From D2472 sp964275585 (GTDB lineage: Bacteria > Pseudomonadota > Gammaproteobacteria > Magnimaribacterales > D2472), in contig CAXYCJ010000006.1 in NCBI GenBank assembly GCA_964275585.1, positions 189,595 to 253,594 on the forward strand: a stretch of 64,000 bases of DNA, read 5' to 3'. The position numbers and the translations under genes are program-made. The notes below the pieces were generated by a model. The model did not search any database. It saw only the letters and a program-made list of their open reading frames with translations, and was not told the origin of the DNA. Shown piece by piece: positions 52,286 through 60,929 of this stretch (positions are counted from its first letter, which is position 1; each line of letters opens with the position of its first letter).

Positions 52286-54692
52286 ATTGGAAATACAGGA
52301 ACATTCTAATAATAGTTTAAAAAATCTACTTGCTTCAGATGGTTGCCTCCAAGGCGACTTATTGGACTTGTCTAATATCGCTCTTTCTGATTATCTAGTC
52401 CAACAAGCATTTTTAAAAAAACAGAAATACTATTTCAATCAATTAACATATTCTCCAAAGGTCTTTATACCACTGACTTTTTTATGTAGAGATGTTTGTC
52501 ATTACTGTACGTTTGCCAAAACACCAAAAAAAGTTAAATCACCATATTTACCTATTGAAGAAGTTATCAAAATAGCTAAGAAGGGAGAAGAGAACGGGTG
52601 TCACGAAGCGCTATTTACCCTGGGAGATAAGCCCGAACTAAGATACAAAGCAGCCCGAGTTGCATTACAAGCAATGGGTTATCAGACAACAAATGAATAT
52701 GTTGCTGCATGTGCAGAAGCAGTCTTAGAGCATACCTCTTTGATACCTCATCTTAACCCTGGATGCTTAACAGAATCTGAGTTAGATATGCTGAAGCCAT
52801 TGAGTGGGTCAATGGGACTAATGATAGAGTCTTTGTCATCAAACCTTTGTCAAAAAGGGCAGCCACATTACGGATCACCAGATAAAGAACCAGCCTTTAG
52901 AATGAAAACTCTAATCAATGCAGGAAAAAGAAACATTCCATTCACTACAGGTATTCTTATTGGAATAGGTGAAACGAGACTAGAGAGACTTGAATCTATT
53001 TTCGCGATTGGAGAACTCCATAAAAAGTATGGCCATATTCAGGAAGTTATAGTTCAAAATTTTAAAGCCAAAGCAAATACATTGATGGAGAATGCTCCTG
53101 AACCATCTTTCGATGAATTAATTTGGACAATTGCAATGGCAAGATTAATTTTGCCTGGTGATATTAACCTTCAAGTTCCACCTAATCTTAACCTGCAGCA
53201 TCTTGAGAGACTCATTGAATCCGGTATTAATGATTTTGGTGGTATCTCACCCGTAACAAGGGATTTTGTTAATCCTGAGGCGCCATGGCCTGAAATTAAA
53301 AAATTATCCTTTATGACCAATCTTCTTGATCAAGACCTAAGAGCCCGGGCAACTCTTTATCCTGCTTATTTTAATAATCTTCATTTGCATACTTCTAAAA
53401 ACATTGCATCAAAATTATTACAGAAAGTTGATGCGCAAAATTTAATTCGTTCTGATAGCTGGGTATCTGGCGTGAGTACAAGTATTCCTTTGTATTCAAA
53501 CATTCGATTTAAATCAGATATTCAAGATAGCATTAAAAAAATTCATGAAAACTCAGATCTTAAGGCCCTTCAAAATATTCTCTCAGCATCAGACAGAGAT
53601 TTTAAATATTTAATGGATTATGCAGATGATTTAAAAACACATATACATGGACATGAGATCACCTGTGTGATGAATAGAAATATTAACTACACTAATATTT
53701 GTTCCTTTAAATGTAATTTTTGCGCTTTCTCCAAGGGTACGGGTCACTCTGATTTGAGAGGCAAGCCATATAATATTTCACATGATGAGATAGCAAGAAG
53801 AACTTTAGAGGCAATAGATAGGGGAGCAACTGAAGTTTGCCTTCAAGGTGGTATTCATCCTCAATATACTGGTAATACCTATCTAGATATAGTCAAAACA
53901 ATTCGTTCTGTTTCGGATACTATCCATATTCATGCATTTTCTCCTTTAGAAATTGATCATGGTAGACGTACATTGAATATCTCGGTTGAAGAGTTTCTTG
54001 TTGAGCTAAAACATGCTGGGCTTAACTCCCTTCCTGGAACTGCAGCAGAGATTCTGGATGATGATATTAGGGCTGTCATTTGTCCTGATAAATTAAATTC
54101 TCAGGAATGGTCTGATGTCATCATGGCGGCTCACTCAGTTGGATTACCCACAACATCTACAATGATGTTTGGTCATGTTGAAGATATGTCTCACGTTGCA
54201 AGACACTTCGGAGCGCTTAAAGTTATTCAAAATCATACTAATGGTATTACAGAGTTTGTGCCTCTTCCTTTTGTTGCTAATGAAGCTCCAATATACATGC
54301 GGGGCTTATCAAGGCCTGGCCCAACTTTCAAGGAATCAGTATTGGTTCATGCTGCTGCAAGAATATTCTTTTACGATTCAATAGACAATATTCAAGGCTC
54401 ATGGGTAAAAATGGGGCTTCCAGGCTTAAAATTTTTATTATCAGCTGGAATAAATGACGTTGGCGGAATACTTATGAACGAAAGCATCACAAAAGCAGCA
54501 GGCGCTTCATTTGGTCAAGAACTTAATCTAGATGATGTGGATCGAATCGCTAGATCTCTTGATTTAGATTTGATCCAAAGAAACACCCTTTATCAGAAAC
54601 TCGATACTAAGATATCTGAACTATCTAAATCGCAGAGTATCCCCTTGCTACCAATTATTAACGAATACCACAAACCTTCATTAACAATATAG
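52269..54692 (+). CDS. fbiC: Fo synthase, fused CofG-CofH (FbiC)
   Basis: An 807-residue fusion of two radical-SAM units. The N-terminal half (about 1-370) is CofG-like with the cluster motif CRDVCHYCTFAKTP (Cys at about 76, 80, 83); the C-terminal half (about 430-800) is CofH-like with CSFKCNFCAFSKGTG (about 478-492). Together they make the deazaflavin chromophore Fo from tyrosine and 5-amino-6-ribitylamino-uracil. Fused FbiC is the form known from actinobacteria and other bacterial F420 producers; archaea have separate genes. It closes the F420 operon with overlapping reading frames; the next gene starts 6 bases later. Confidence 0.95.
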   Translation: MSEVNRLEIQEHSNNSLKNLLASDGCLQGDLLDLSNIALSDYLVQQAFLKKQKYYFNQLTYSPKVFIPLTFLCRDVCHYCTFAKTPKKVKSPYLPIEEVIKIAKKGEENGCHEALFTLGDKPELRYKAARVALQAMGYQTTNEYVAACAEAVLEHTSLIPHLNPGCLTESELDMLKPLSGSMGLMIESLSSNLCQKGQPHYGSPDKEPAFRMKTLINAGKRNIPFTTGILIGIGETRLERLESIFAIGELHKKYGHIQEVIVQNFKAKANTLMENAPEPSFDELIWTIAMARLILPGDINLQVPPNLNLQHLERLIESGINDFGGISPVTRDFVNPEAPWPEIKKLSFMTNLLDQDLRARATLYPAYFNNLHLHTSKNIASKLLQKVDAQNLIRSDSWVSGVSTSIPLYSNIRFKSDIQDSIKKIHENSDLKALQNILSASDRDFKYLMDYADDLKTHIHGHEITCVMNRNINYTNICSFKCNFCAFSKGTGHSDLRGKPYNISHDEIARRTLEAIDRGATEVCLQGGIHPQYTGNTYLDIVKTIRSVSDTIHIHAFSPLEIDHGRRTLNISVEEFLVELKHAGLNSLPGTAAEILDDDIRAVICPDKLNSQEWSDVIMAAHSVGLPTTSTMMFGHVEDMSHVARHFGALKVIQNHTNGITEFVPLPFVANEAPIYMRGLSRPGPTFKESVLVHAAARIFFYDSIDNIQGSWVKMGLPGLKFLLSAGINDVGGILMNESITKAAGASFGQELNLDDVDRIARSLDLDLIQRNTLYQKLDTKISELSKSQSIPLLPIINEYHKPSLTI

Positions 54693-54698
54693 CTACCT

Positions 54699-55580
54699 AT
54701 GATAAAAAAAATATTTGATCTTTTTATTATTTTTGCTGGGTATGTTGCTTGCATTTATTCAATGGTCTTCACATGGAATTTACTCCTAGATTTTAATATT
54801 TTCTTAAGATTATTAGCCTGCCATGTTGAAGCAACAATATTTATATATCTTTTGAGCGTACTCTTTAAAAATTCAAGTTGGTACGATGCTTTTTGGTCTG
54901 TTATACCTGTAGTGTTGTCTATTTTATGCTGGATTGATATTGACGCTGAGGGAGATGTTTTTAGAGCAGGAATGATGTTTAATGTGATGGTTTTTTGGGC
55001 AATAAGATTAACCTACAACTGGGCTAGATCATGGGACGGCTTTTTTCACGAAGACTGGCGATATGTCATGATGAAAGGGAAGGCAAAAACCAAGCTCCAG
55101 TATTTTTTAACTGACTTTGGAGCCATACACCTAATCCCGACACTTTCAGTATTTATGGCTTTACTGCCAATGCATTACACCCTCTACTATCCTGGACCTG
55201 AAGTATTCTGGTTAGATTGGGTTGCTTATGCTATTGGTATATCAGCCGTACTCATTCAAATTATTTCTGATCAGCAAATGTATAATTTTAGACGGTCCTT
55301 AACTGAGCCTCAAACCATGCAATCGGGATTATGGTTTTATTCGCGTCATCCTAATTATCTTGGCGAAATACTTTTCTGGTTTAGCTTCTTTATTTTTTCT
55401 TTATCAAACGGCTTTGCAGCCTCATGGCTAATTGTAGGGACAATTACTATGTATTTATTAGTAGCTATTACTTCTGTTGCTATGATGGATAATAGATCTT
55501 TGCAAAGACGCCATGATTTTAAGGCCTATATGGATACTACGCCTGCAATATTTTTTAATTTTTTTAAAAGGAAACCCTAA
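54699..55580 (+). CDS. DUF1295 / steroid 5-alpha-reductase-like membrane protein
   Basis: A 293-residue membrane protein with six to seven hydrophobic segments. RLTYNWARSWDGFFHEDWRY (about 107-126) and GLWFYSRHPNYLGEILFWF (about 210-228) are the hallmark of DUF1295, a relative of steroid 5-alpha-reductases and isoprenylcysteine methyltransferases. Proteins of this group reduce or methylate isoprenoid substrates with NADPH or AdoMet. It follows fbiC by 6 bases and overlaps the next gene's ATG by one base, so it may be carried by the F420 transcript, but a link to F420 is not established. Confidence 0.85.
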   Translation: MIKKIFDLFIIFAGYVACIYSMVFTWNLLLDFNIFLRLLACHVEATIFIYLLSVLFKNSSWYDAFWSVIPVVLSILCWIDIDAEGDVFRAGMMFNVMVFWAIRLTYNWARSWDGFFHEDWRYVMMKGKAKTKLQYFLTDFGAIHLIPTLSVFMALLPMHYTLYYPGPEVFWLDWVAYAIGISAVLIQIISDQQMYNFRRSLTEPQTMQSGLWFYSRHPNYLGEILFWFSFFIFSLSNGFAASWLIVGTITMYLLVAITSVAMMDNRSLQRRHDFKAYMDTTPAIFFNFFKRKP

Positions 55581-56881
55581 TGCGATATTTTTTTAGTTTA
55601 CTTACTTCACTGTTTTTAATTTTACCAATTAGTTCAGGAGCACTAGTTTCGACTTTAGAGCAAAATCTTAACGGAGTTATGACAAAAGTTACCGATTGGA
55701 GACATCACTTTCATGAATTTCCTGAGTTATCAAACAGAGAGTTTAAAACCCAGCAATCGATTGCTGGGGCTCTCATCGAAATGGGCCTTGAGCCAAATAC
55801 TGCCTATGGTAAAACTGGGGTAACAGCATTTATAAGAGGGCAAAATCCAGGGCCTTTAATTGCTTTGAGGGCTGATATTGATGGACTGCCTGTCACTGAA
55901 AAACTTAACCTTCCATTTTCATCAAAAGAAAGAACTACTTATCAGGGAAACGATGTTGGAGTTATGCATGCTTGTGGCCATGATGCCCATATTGCTACTC
56001 TTTTGGGTGTTGCCAGCTTTCTTTCGCAAAATACTGACAAGCTTGATGGCGATATTTTGCTAATATTTCAACCGGCAGAAGAGGGTGCGCCTGAAGGCGA
56101 GGAAGGTGGAGCTGAATTAATGTTAAAAGAAGGCCTCTTTGATGCAGAAAAACCAGATGCTATTTTTGGCATGCATGTCTCAAATGCTAAACATGGGCAA
56201 CTTTGGACAAGGCCAGGGCCAATTATGGCTTCAGCAGAAGCTTTTAGGGTTACAATTGAAGGTAAACAAACGCATGGATCGCGTCCATGGAATGGTGTTG
56301 ATCCTATTGTAGCCGCCTCTGATATCGTCACTACTTTGCAAACTATTGTTAGCAGAAGACTAAACCTTCTTGATAGTCAGGCTGTGGTGACTGTTGGAAT
56401 AATGAAAGGCGGCACCAGAAATAATATTATTCCATCAACTGCTTTTCTTGAGGGAACCATTAGAACATTTCAAGATTCCTATGCTGATCAAATCAGAGAG
56501 GAAATATCAGTTATTGCTAATAATATTGCTGCTGCGCATCATGCCAAGGCCAATGTTGAGTTTAAAGTCTATGGTGGCTATCCGGTAACATATAATGATA
56601 TTGAACTAGTAGATAAGTATGCATCTTCTCTATCTAGAGCAGCTGATGGCAATTACTATGAGGCTAAGGTTCCAAGGACAGGCGCAGAGGATTTCTCATT
56701 CTTTGCTCAACAAGTCCCAGGACTATTCTTTTTCTTGGGAGTGAATGCACCTGGAGTAGAAGATTCTCCAACCAATCATTCGCCGTATTTTTATGTTGAT
56801 GATTCAGCACTCATAAATGGTTTAAAAGCTTTTGTGAACCTAGTTGAAGATTTTTCTAATGACTATAATGTAGATAATTAA
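55580..56881 (+). CDS. M20 family amidohydrolase (exported)
   Basis: A 433-residue zinc amidohydrolase with a signal peptide (about residues 1-20). The metal-site segments are MHACGHDAHIATLLG (about 132-146), QPAEEGAPEGEEGGA (about 167-181), FGMHVSN and GAEDFSFF (about 371-378), all typical of N-acyl-amino-acid amidohydrolases and hippurate hydrolases. The GGRNNIIP-like strand (GTRNNIIPSTAF) marks the dimerisation domain. It begins by a TAATG overlap with the DUF1295 gene. It would free amino acids from acylated or conjugated forms in the periplasm. Confidence 0.9.
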   Translation: MRYFFSLLTSLFLILPISSGALVSTLEQNLNGVMTKVTDWRHHFHEFPELSNREFKTQQSIAGALIEMGLEPNTAYGKTGVTAFIRGQNPGPLIALRADIDGLPVTEKLNLPFSSKERTTYQGNDVGVMHACGHDAHIATLLGVASFLSQNTDKLDGDILLIFQPAEEGAPEGEEGGAELMLKEGLFDAEKPDAIFGMHVSNAKHGQLWTRPGPIMASAEAFRVTIEGKQTHGSRPWNGVDPIVAASDIVTTLQTIVSRRLNLLDSQAVVTVGIMKGGTRNNIIPSTAFLEGTIRTFQDSYADQIREEISVIANNIAAAHHAKANVEFKVYGGYPVTYNDIELVDKYASSLSRAADGNYYEAKVPRTGAEDFSFFAQQVPGLFFFLGVNAPGVEDSPTNHSPYFYVDDSALINGLKAFVNLVEDFSNDYNVDN

Positions 56882-57054
56882 TATTAATAGATAAAGTCCT
56901 AATATTGCAATGAGAGAATTAGTTGATAGTCTCCATGCTTAATGAACTCTTGTGAGCATCCCAATCAGGATTTAATAAATAGCGTGCTGCCTATATTAAT
57001 AAGACCGGCCCAATCAGTGCAAATAAGTGCTATTGAAGTTAAAAATTTACTCAT
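56840..57054 (-). pseudogene. Small membrane protein gene with two probable +1 frameshifts
   Basis: A possible small gene in a stretch otherwise lacking genes. From the ATG at 57054, preceded at a good distance by AGAGGA on the minus strand, the reading is MSKFLTSIALICTDWAGLIN, then AARYLLNPDWDAHKSS in a second frame and STNSLIAILGLYLLILIIYI in a third, stopping at 56842-56840. Removing one base from each of two doublets (GG, AA) would give a protein of about 70 residues with two membrane segments. It overlaps the 3' end of the M20 gene by 42 bases and follows another small membrane gene. The family is unknown. Confidence 0.35.
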
Positions 57055-57116
57055 TAATTAATCCTCTTCCTTACTGGATATTTGTTCTCTTACGAACTCT
57101 GGTAAATAAGAATCGA

Positions 57117-57710
57117 TTATTTTTTATTAAGGAAAATAGCTCCTTTATAAATTATTGCTGGAAGGATTATCCATGGAATTTGTGTTTGCAACATAATCCG
57201 CCTCCCATTAAAGGAAAATAATTCAGGATTAAAATATGATCCAGAAGGCGCTAATGGTGCCCATGAAAGCATTTTTCCTTCTGATAATTGATCGTGATAA
57301 AGAAACATTTCTACTCCAATATTCTGAGTTAAACACCACAGCAAAAAAATTGAGAATGCTTTCCAGCTCCACGTAACAAAAATTGCATCATCACGCCTAC
57401 ACAATAACCAAGTTATATAGAGTCCACCTAGTGCAATAGTTCCAGCATCAGCTAATGAGTTCATCAACCAATTAATATCCTGAGGAATCCAAGTATTTAG
57501 GGCAGCTGAGCGCCTAATATTTACTGGATCACCATCTATCCAGCCATAAGTAAACCATAGCTCCCAACCAAATGCACAAGCAGTAAAGATGCACGCATAT
57601 AAAATAAATACTGATCGAGGTAGGATCTTTTTATTATAAATAAGATAAATAATAGGTGTTAAAGCGCAGAAATAAACCACAAATATAACCCTAATTTCTT
57701 CAAATGACAT
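57117..57710 (-). CDS. Hypothetical multi-pass membrane protein
   Basis: A 197-residue protein with five to six hydrophobic segments (for example VIFVVYFCALTPIIYLIY at about 8-25 and SVFILYACIFTACAFGW). Conserved-looking polar pieces are FTYGWIDGDPVNIRRS and WIPQDINWLMN, which may bind a substrate, but I do not recognise the family. It is 8 bases downstream of the 61-residue membrane protein and belongs to the group led by the nitronate monooxygenase at 57910-59043. Confidence 0.6.
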   Translation of the reverse strand: MSFEEIRVIFVVYFCALTPIIYLIYNKKILPRSVFILYACIFTACAFGWELWFTYGWIDGDPVNIRRSAALNTWIPQDINWLMNSLADAGTIALGGLYITWLLCRRDDAIFVTWSWKAFSIFLLWCLTQNIGVEMFLYHDQLSEGKMLSWAPLAPSGSYFNPELFSFNGRRIMLQTQIPWIILPAIIYKGAIFLNKK

Positions 57711-57718
57711 AATTGATC

Positions 57719-57904
57719 TTATTTATAAATATAGATTATTGCAAAGATAATTAGAGTAAAGATAGTAATTAGTAGGAATGGGTATTCACCTAGTTTTAAG
57801 GAATATTTTTTTGGCATCAGGAGTAAAATAGCAATTGATAATGTTATTAATGCTAATGCCCAGAGCAGATTACTTAGCTCGCCAAAAAGCTCTGATAAAA
57901 GCAT
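57719..57904 (-). CDS. Small two-helix membrane protein
   Basis: A 61-residue protein with two hydrophobic segments (about 10-29 and 42-59) and a charged turn (KKYSLKLGEY). No family recognised. Support for it being real is positional: it starts 5 bases after the nitronate monooxygenase stop and ends 8 bases before the next membrane protein, all on one strand. It may be a structural partner of the 197-residue protein. Confidence 0.5.
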   Translation of the reverse strand: MLLSELFGELSNLLWALALITLSIAILLLMPKKYSLKLGEYPFLLITIFTLIIFAIIYIYK

Positions 57905-57909
57905 TTATA

Positions 57910-59043
57910 TTATTCTTCTTTAGGTAATAAATTATTCAGCCTTTCCACAGCATCAAGGTATTCATTAATGAGACCAAACATTACATTTTTTACTGAATCA
58001 ATTTGCTTAACCTGGCCAATAACCTGACCGGCCGCATTAAAAGAAACTTCTTGAGTATTTCCTGAGCCTGCATAGATAGAAGTTCTTCTCATGGCATCAA
58101 ATGTAATCATTCCCTGGAGGGGCATTGGAAGTGGGTCTGGGTTATCTGGATTTTCCCAAGCCTCAGTCCATTTATTTTTTAGCATTCTTGCAGGCTTTCC
58201 TGTCCACGCTTTACTTCTTATTGTGTCTTCACTGGTTGCATTAAGATAAGATTCTTTTTCAGCTGGTTGGGCAGCAGCTTCTTCAACAGCTAGCCATAAA
58301 GATCCACACCAAATTCCTTGGGCTCCCATCGACATTGCAGCTGCCATCTGTCGCCCATTACCAATTCCGCCTGCTGCTAATACAGGTAGATCACCTACAG
58401 CTTCTATAATTTGCGGCCATAGGACTATGCTACCAATTTCACCAGTATGACCTCCACCTTCTCCGCCTTGGGCAATAATAAAGTCTAAGCCAGCTTTTTT
58501 ATGAGAAAGAGCTTGTTTTATTTTTCCACATAGGGCTCCTACCAATACCCCTTTATCTTGAATTTTTTTAATCATATCTGCAGGAGGAGTACCCAATGCA
58601 TTGGCTATTAATTTAACATTTGGATGCTTTAAGGCTTCTTCAATTTGCGGTTCAGCAGTTGCCTCCGTCCACCCTAATAATCCACCCTTAGGGCCATTAG
58701 TTTCTGGTGCCTCGGGAACACCACTGTCACGTAATAGAGTATCAACAAACTTCTTATGCTCCTCAGGTATCATTTTTTGAAGCTGCTCTAGTAATTGCTC
58801 TGGATCTTTCTCATCCATACCCTCATATTTTTGAGGAATTACCGTATCTACTCCATAGGGGAGATTTCCAATATGGTCATCAATCCAGTCAAGCTCCTCT
58901 TTTAATTGCTCCGGCGAGTAACCTACTGCGCCAAGGACTCCAATACCTCCGGCTTTGCTAACTGCCACAACGACGTCCCTGCAGTGTGTAAATGCGAATA
59001 TTGGGTATTCAATTCCAAGCTTTTTACATATTTCTGTTTTCAT
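57910..59043 (-). CDS. Nitronate monooxygenase family FMN protein
   Basis: A 377-residue TIM-barrel flavoprotein, longer than the paralogue at 26.5-27.4 kb. It shows VSKAGGIGVLGAVGYSP (about 29-45), AQGGEGGGHTGEIGS (about 195-209, the FMN/His loop) and AAGGIGNGRQMAAAMSMGAQG (about 224-244, in pieces). About 45 extra residues near the N-terminus (PEEHKKFVDTLLRDSG region) are typical of a subgroup common in Actinobacteria and marine bacteria with steroid or terpenoid pathways. It heads a three- or four-gene minus-strand group with small membrane proteins and is divergent from the KstD-like gene over 167 bases. Confidence 0.87.
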   Translation of the reverse strand: MKTEICKKLGIEYPIFAFTHCRDVVVAVSKAGGIGVLGAVGYSPEQLKEELDWIDDHIGNLPYGVDTVIPQKYEGMDEKDPEQLLEQLQKMIPEEHKKFVDTLLRDSGVPEAPETNGPKGGLLGWTEATAEPQIEEALKHPNVKLIANALGTPPADMIKKIQDKGVLVGALCGKIKQALSHKKAGLDFIIAQGGEGGGHTGEIGSIVLWPQIIEAVGDLPVLAAGGIGNGRQMAAAMSMGAQGIWCGSLWLAVEEAAAQPAEKESYLNATSEDTIRSKAWTGKPARMLKNKWTEAWENPDNPDPLPMPLQGMITFDAMRRTSIYAGSGNTQEVSFNAAGQVIGQVKQIDSVKNVMFGLINEYLDAVERLNNLLPKEE

Positions 59044-59219
59044 GAATTACTTTAGTTAAATAGAATTAATTAATTATAAAACTAATTCAGCAATAAATTT
59101 GTATCAAGAGACTATATTTTGTCAAGAATCATATGAAATATTCTATGTTTTTTAAAATAAACCCTATGAGTTATAGTGAATTAGTTACAATTTGAAGATA
59201 AAAATTATAAGTGAAAACT

Positions 59220-60929
59220 ATGAAATGGAATTATGAATATGATGTGGTAGTTGTAGGCTCTGGCAATGGAGCTTTAACATCAGCGCTATGTACTCATGAT
59301 GGCGGCGCTAAAACTTTAGTTATTGAAAAAAGCAATCAATTTGGAGGCACTTCTGCAACTTCAGGTGGGGGTGTATGGATACCTAATAATCGTTACTCTA
59401 AAGCTGAAAATGTTGATGACTCAGAGCAAGATGCACGAGATTATATTCATAGCGTTTCACCAGCTGGGAAGATTAAAGATGAGCTAATAGAGACTTACAT
59501 TACCGAAGGCCCGCGAATGATTGATTACCTTCATGATAATTCGCAAGTAAAATACAGAAATCTCCAACATTATCCAGACTATTTCCCAGATAATCCTGGC
59601 GGCAAAGGTGGCAATAGATCTATGGAACCAGAGCCAATATTTGGAACACAGCTTGGCAATGATTTAGGAAAATTAAGAGAGCAACATCCTCAAACTGCAT
59701 TTACTATGGGACCAATTAATATGAATTTTACCCAGGTTGAAGGTCAACTTCTCCTTGGAGCTCTCCCAGGATGGAAAACCCAATTTGCAAAGCTTTTTAC
59801 AAAATACATCATAGATTTACCTATGAGACTTAAATGGGGTTGGAAAGATAGAAGGTTAACTATGGGTAATGCAGGTGTAGCAAGATTACTCCTCTCATTA
59901 AAAGATCGAAAGGTTGATATGTGGACTCTCACAGAAATGACAGATTTGATTGATGATAATGGTGTAGTTATTGGTATTAGAGCCTACAAGGAAGGATCAG
60001 AGATTCATATCAAAGCCAGTAAAGCTGTTATCTTAGCGGCTGGTGGATTTGAGAAAGATCAAGCTTTAAGAGATCAGTATTTACCAAAACCAAGTAATGC
60101 TGAGTGGAGTGCTGCAAATATTTATAATACTGGTGATGCCCTAAAAGCTGCTCTTAAATTAGGAGCTGATACCCATCAAATGGATACAGGTTGGTGGTCA
60201 ACAACCATGAAAGTTCCGGGCCAAGAAAAAGGATGGTTGTCTATGGTTGATAAATCTATGCCAGGAAACTACACCGTCAATAAAAATGGAGAGAGATTCT
60301 CTAATGAATCACAAAATTATGTTAGTTTCGTCAATGATATGTTTGAGAAATATGATGAAGGTAATCCTTGCGCCCCATGCTATATGATTTTTGATAGCAA
60401 CTTTCGAAAAAATCGTCCATGTGGTCCCTTGTTGCAATCAAGCATGCAACCAGATTCCTCTGTTCCAAAAGAATGGTGGACGCCATCGTTTTTATCTAAA
60501 GGTGACACTTTAGAAGATTTAGCTGAAATAGTAGGAATTGATGCGAAAGGTTTATTAGTCACTCAATCCAAAGTTAATCAATACTCTAAAACAGGCAAGG
60601 ATTTAGACTTACAAAGAGGGGATACTGTTTATGATCGATATTATGGAGATCCATCAGTTACTCCTAACCCATGTCTTGCGCCTCTTGAGACGGGACCTTT
60701 TTACTGCATGGTTCTGTACCCAGGAGAAATGGGGACAGCTGGTGGTTTGGTTATTGATACTAATTCAAGAGTGTTAAAGGATGATGGTTCACCAATTAAA
60801 GGTTTGTATGCTTGTGGAAATTGCACTACTGCTCTTCTTCCTACATATCCTGGCCCAGGCTCTACTTTAGGTCCGGCGATGACCTTTGGATACCTTGCTG
60901 CAAAACATATCACAGGTTCAAATTTTTAA
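59220..60929 (+). CDS. FAD-dependent oxidoreductase, 3-ketosteroid dehydrogenase-like
   Basis: A 569-residue flavoprotein of the fumarate reductase/3-ketosteroid-delta1-dehydrogenase superfamily. The FAD-binding GSGNGALTSAL (about 13-23), GGTSATSGGGVWIPNN and the C-terminal LLPTYPGPGSTLGPAMTFG (about 541-559) match the KstD group, in which the Tyr of the YPGPG segment takes part in catalysis. It likely introduces a double bond next to a ketone in a ring compound; a steroid is only one possibility. The ATG at 59220 is preferred; a GTG at 59211 would add three residues. Its TAA overlaps the SDR ATG by one base. Confidence 0.87.
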   Translation: MKWNYEYDVVVVGSGNGALTSALCTHDGGAKTLVIEKSNQFGGTSATSGGGVWIPNNRYSKAENVDDSEQDARDYIHSVSPAGKIKDELIETYITEGPRMIDYLHDNSQVKYRNLQHYPDYFPDNPGGKGGNRSMEPEPIFGTQLGNDLGKLREQHPQTAFTMGPINMNFTQVEGQLLLGALPGWKTQFAKLFTKYIIDLPMRLKWGWKDRRLTMGNAGVARLLLSLKDRKVDMWTLTEMTDLIDDNGVVIGIRAYKEGSEIHIKASKAVILAAGGFEKDQALRDQYLPKPSNAEWSAANIYNTGDALKAALKLGADTHQMDTGWWSTTMKVPGQEKGWLSMVDKSMPGNYTVNKNGERFSNESQNYVSFVNDMFEKYDEGNPCAPCYMIFDSNFRKNRPCGPLLQSSMQPDSSVPKEWWTPSFLSKGDTLEDLAEIVGIDAKGLLVTQSKVNQYSKTGKDLDLQRGDTVYDRYYGDPSVTPNPCLAPLETGPFYCMVLYPGEMGTAGGLVIDTNSRVLKDDGSPIKGLYACGNCTTALLPTYPGPGSTLGPAMTFGYLAAKHITGSNF

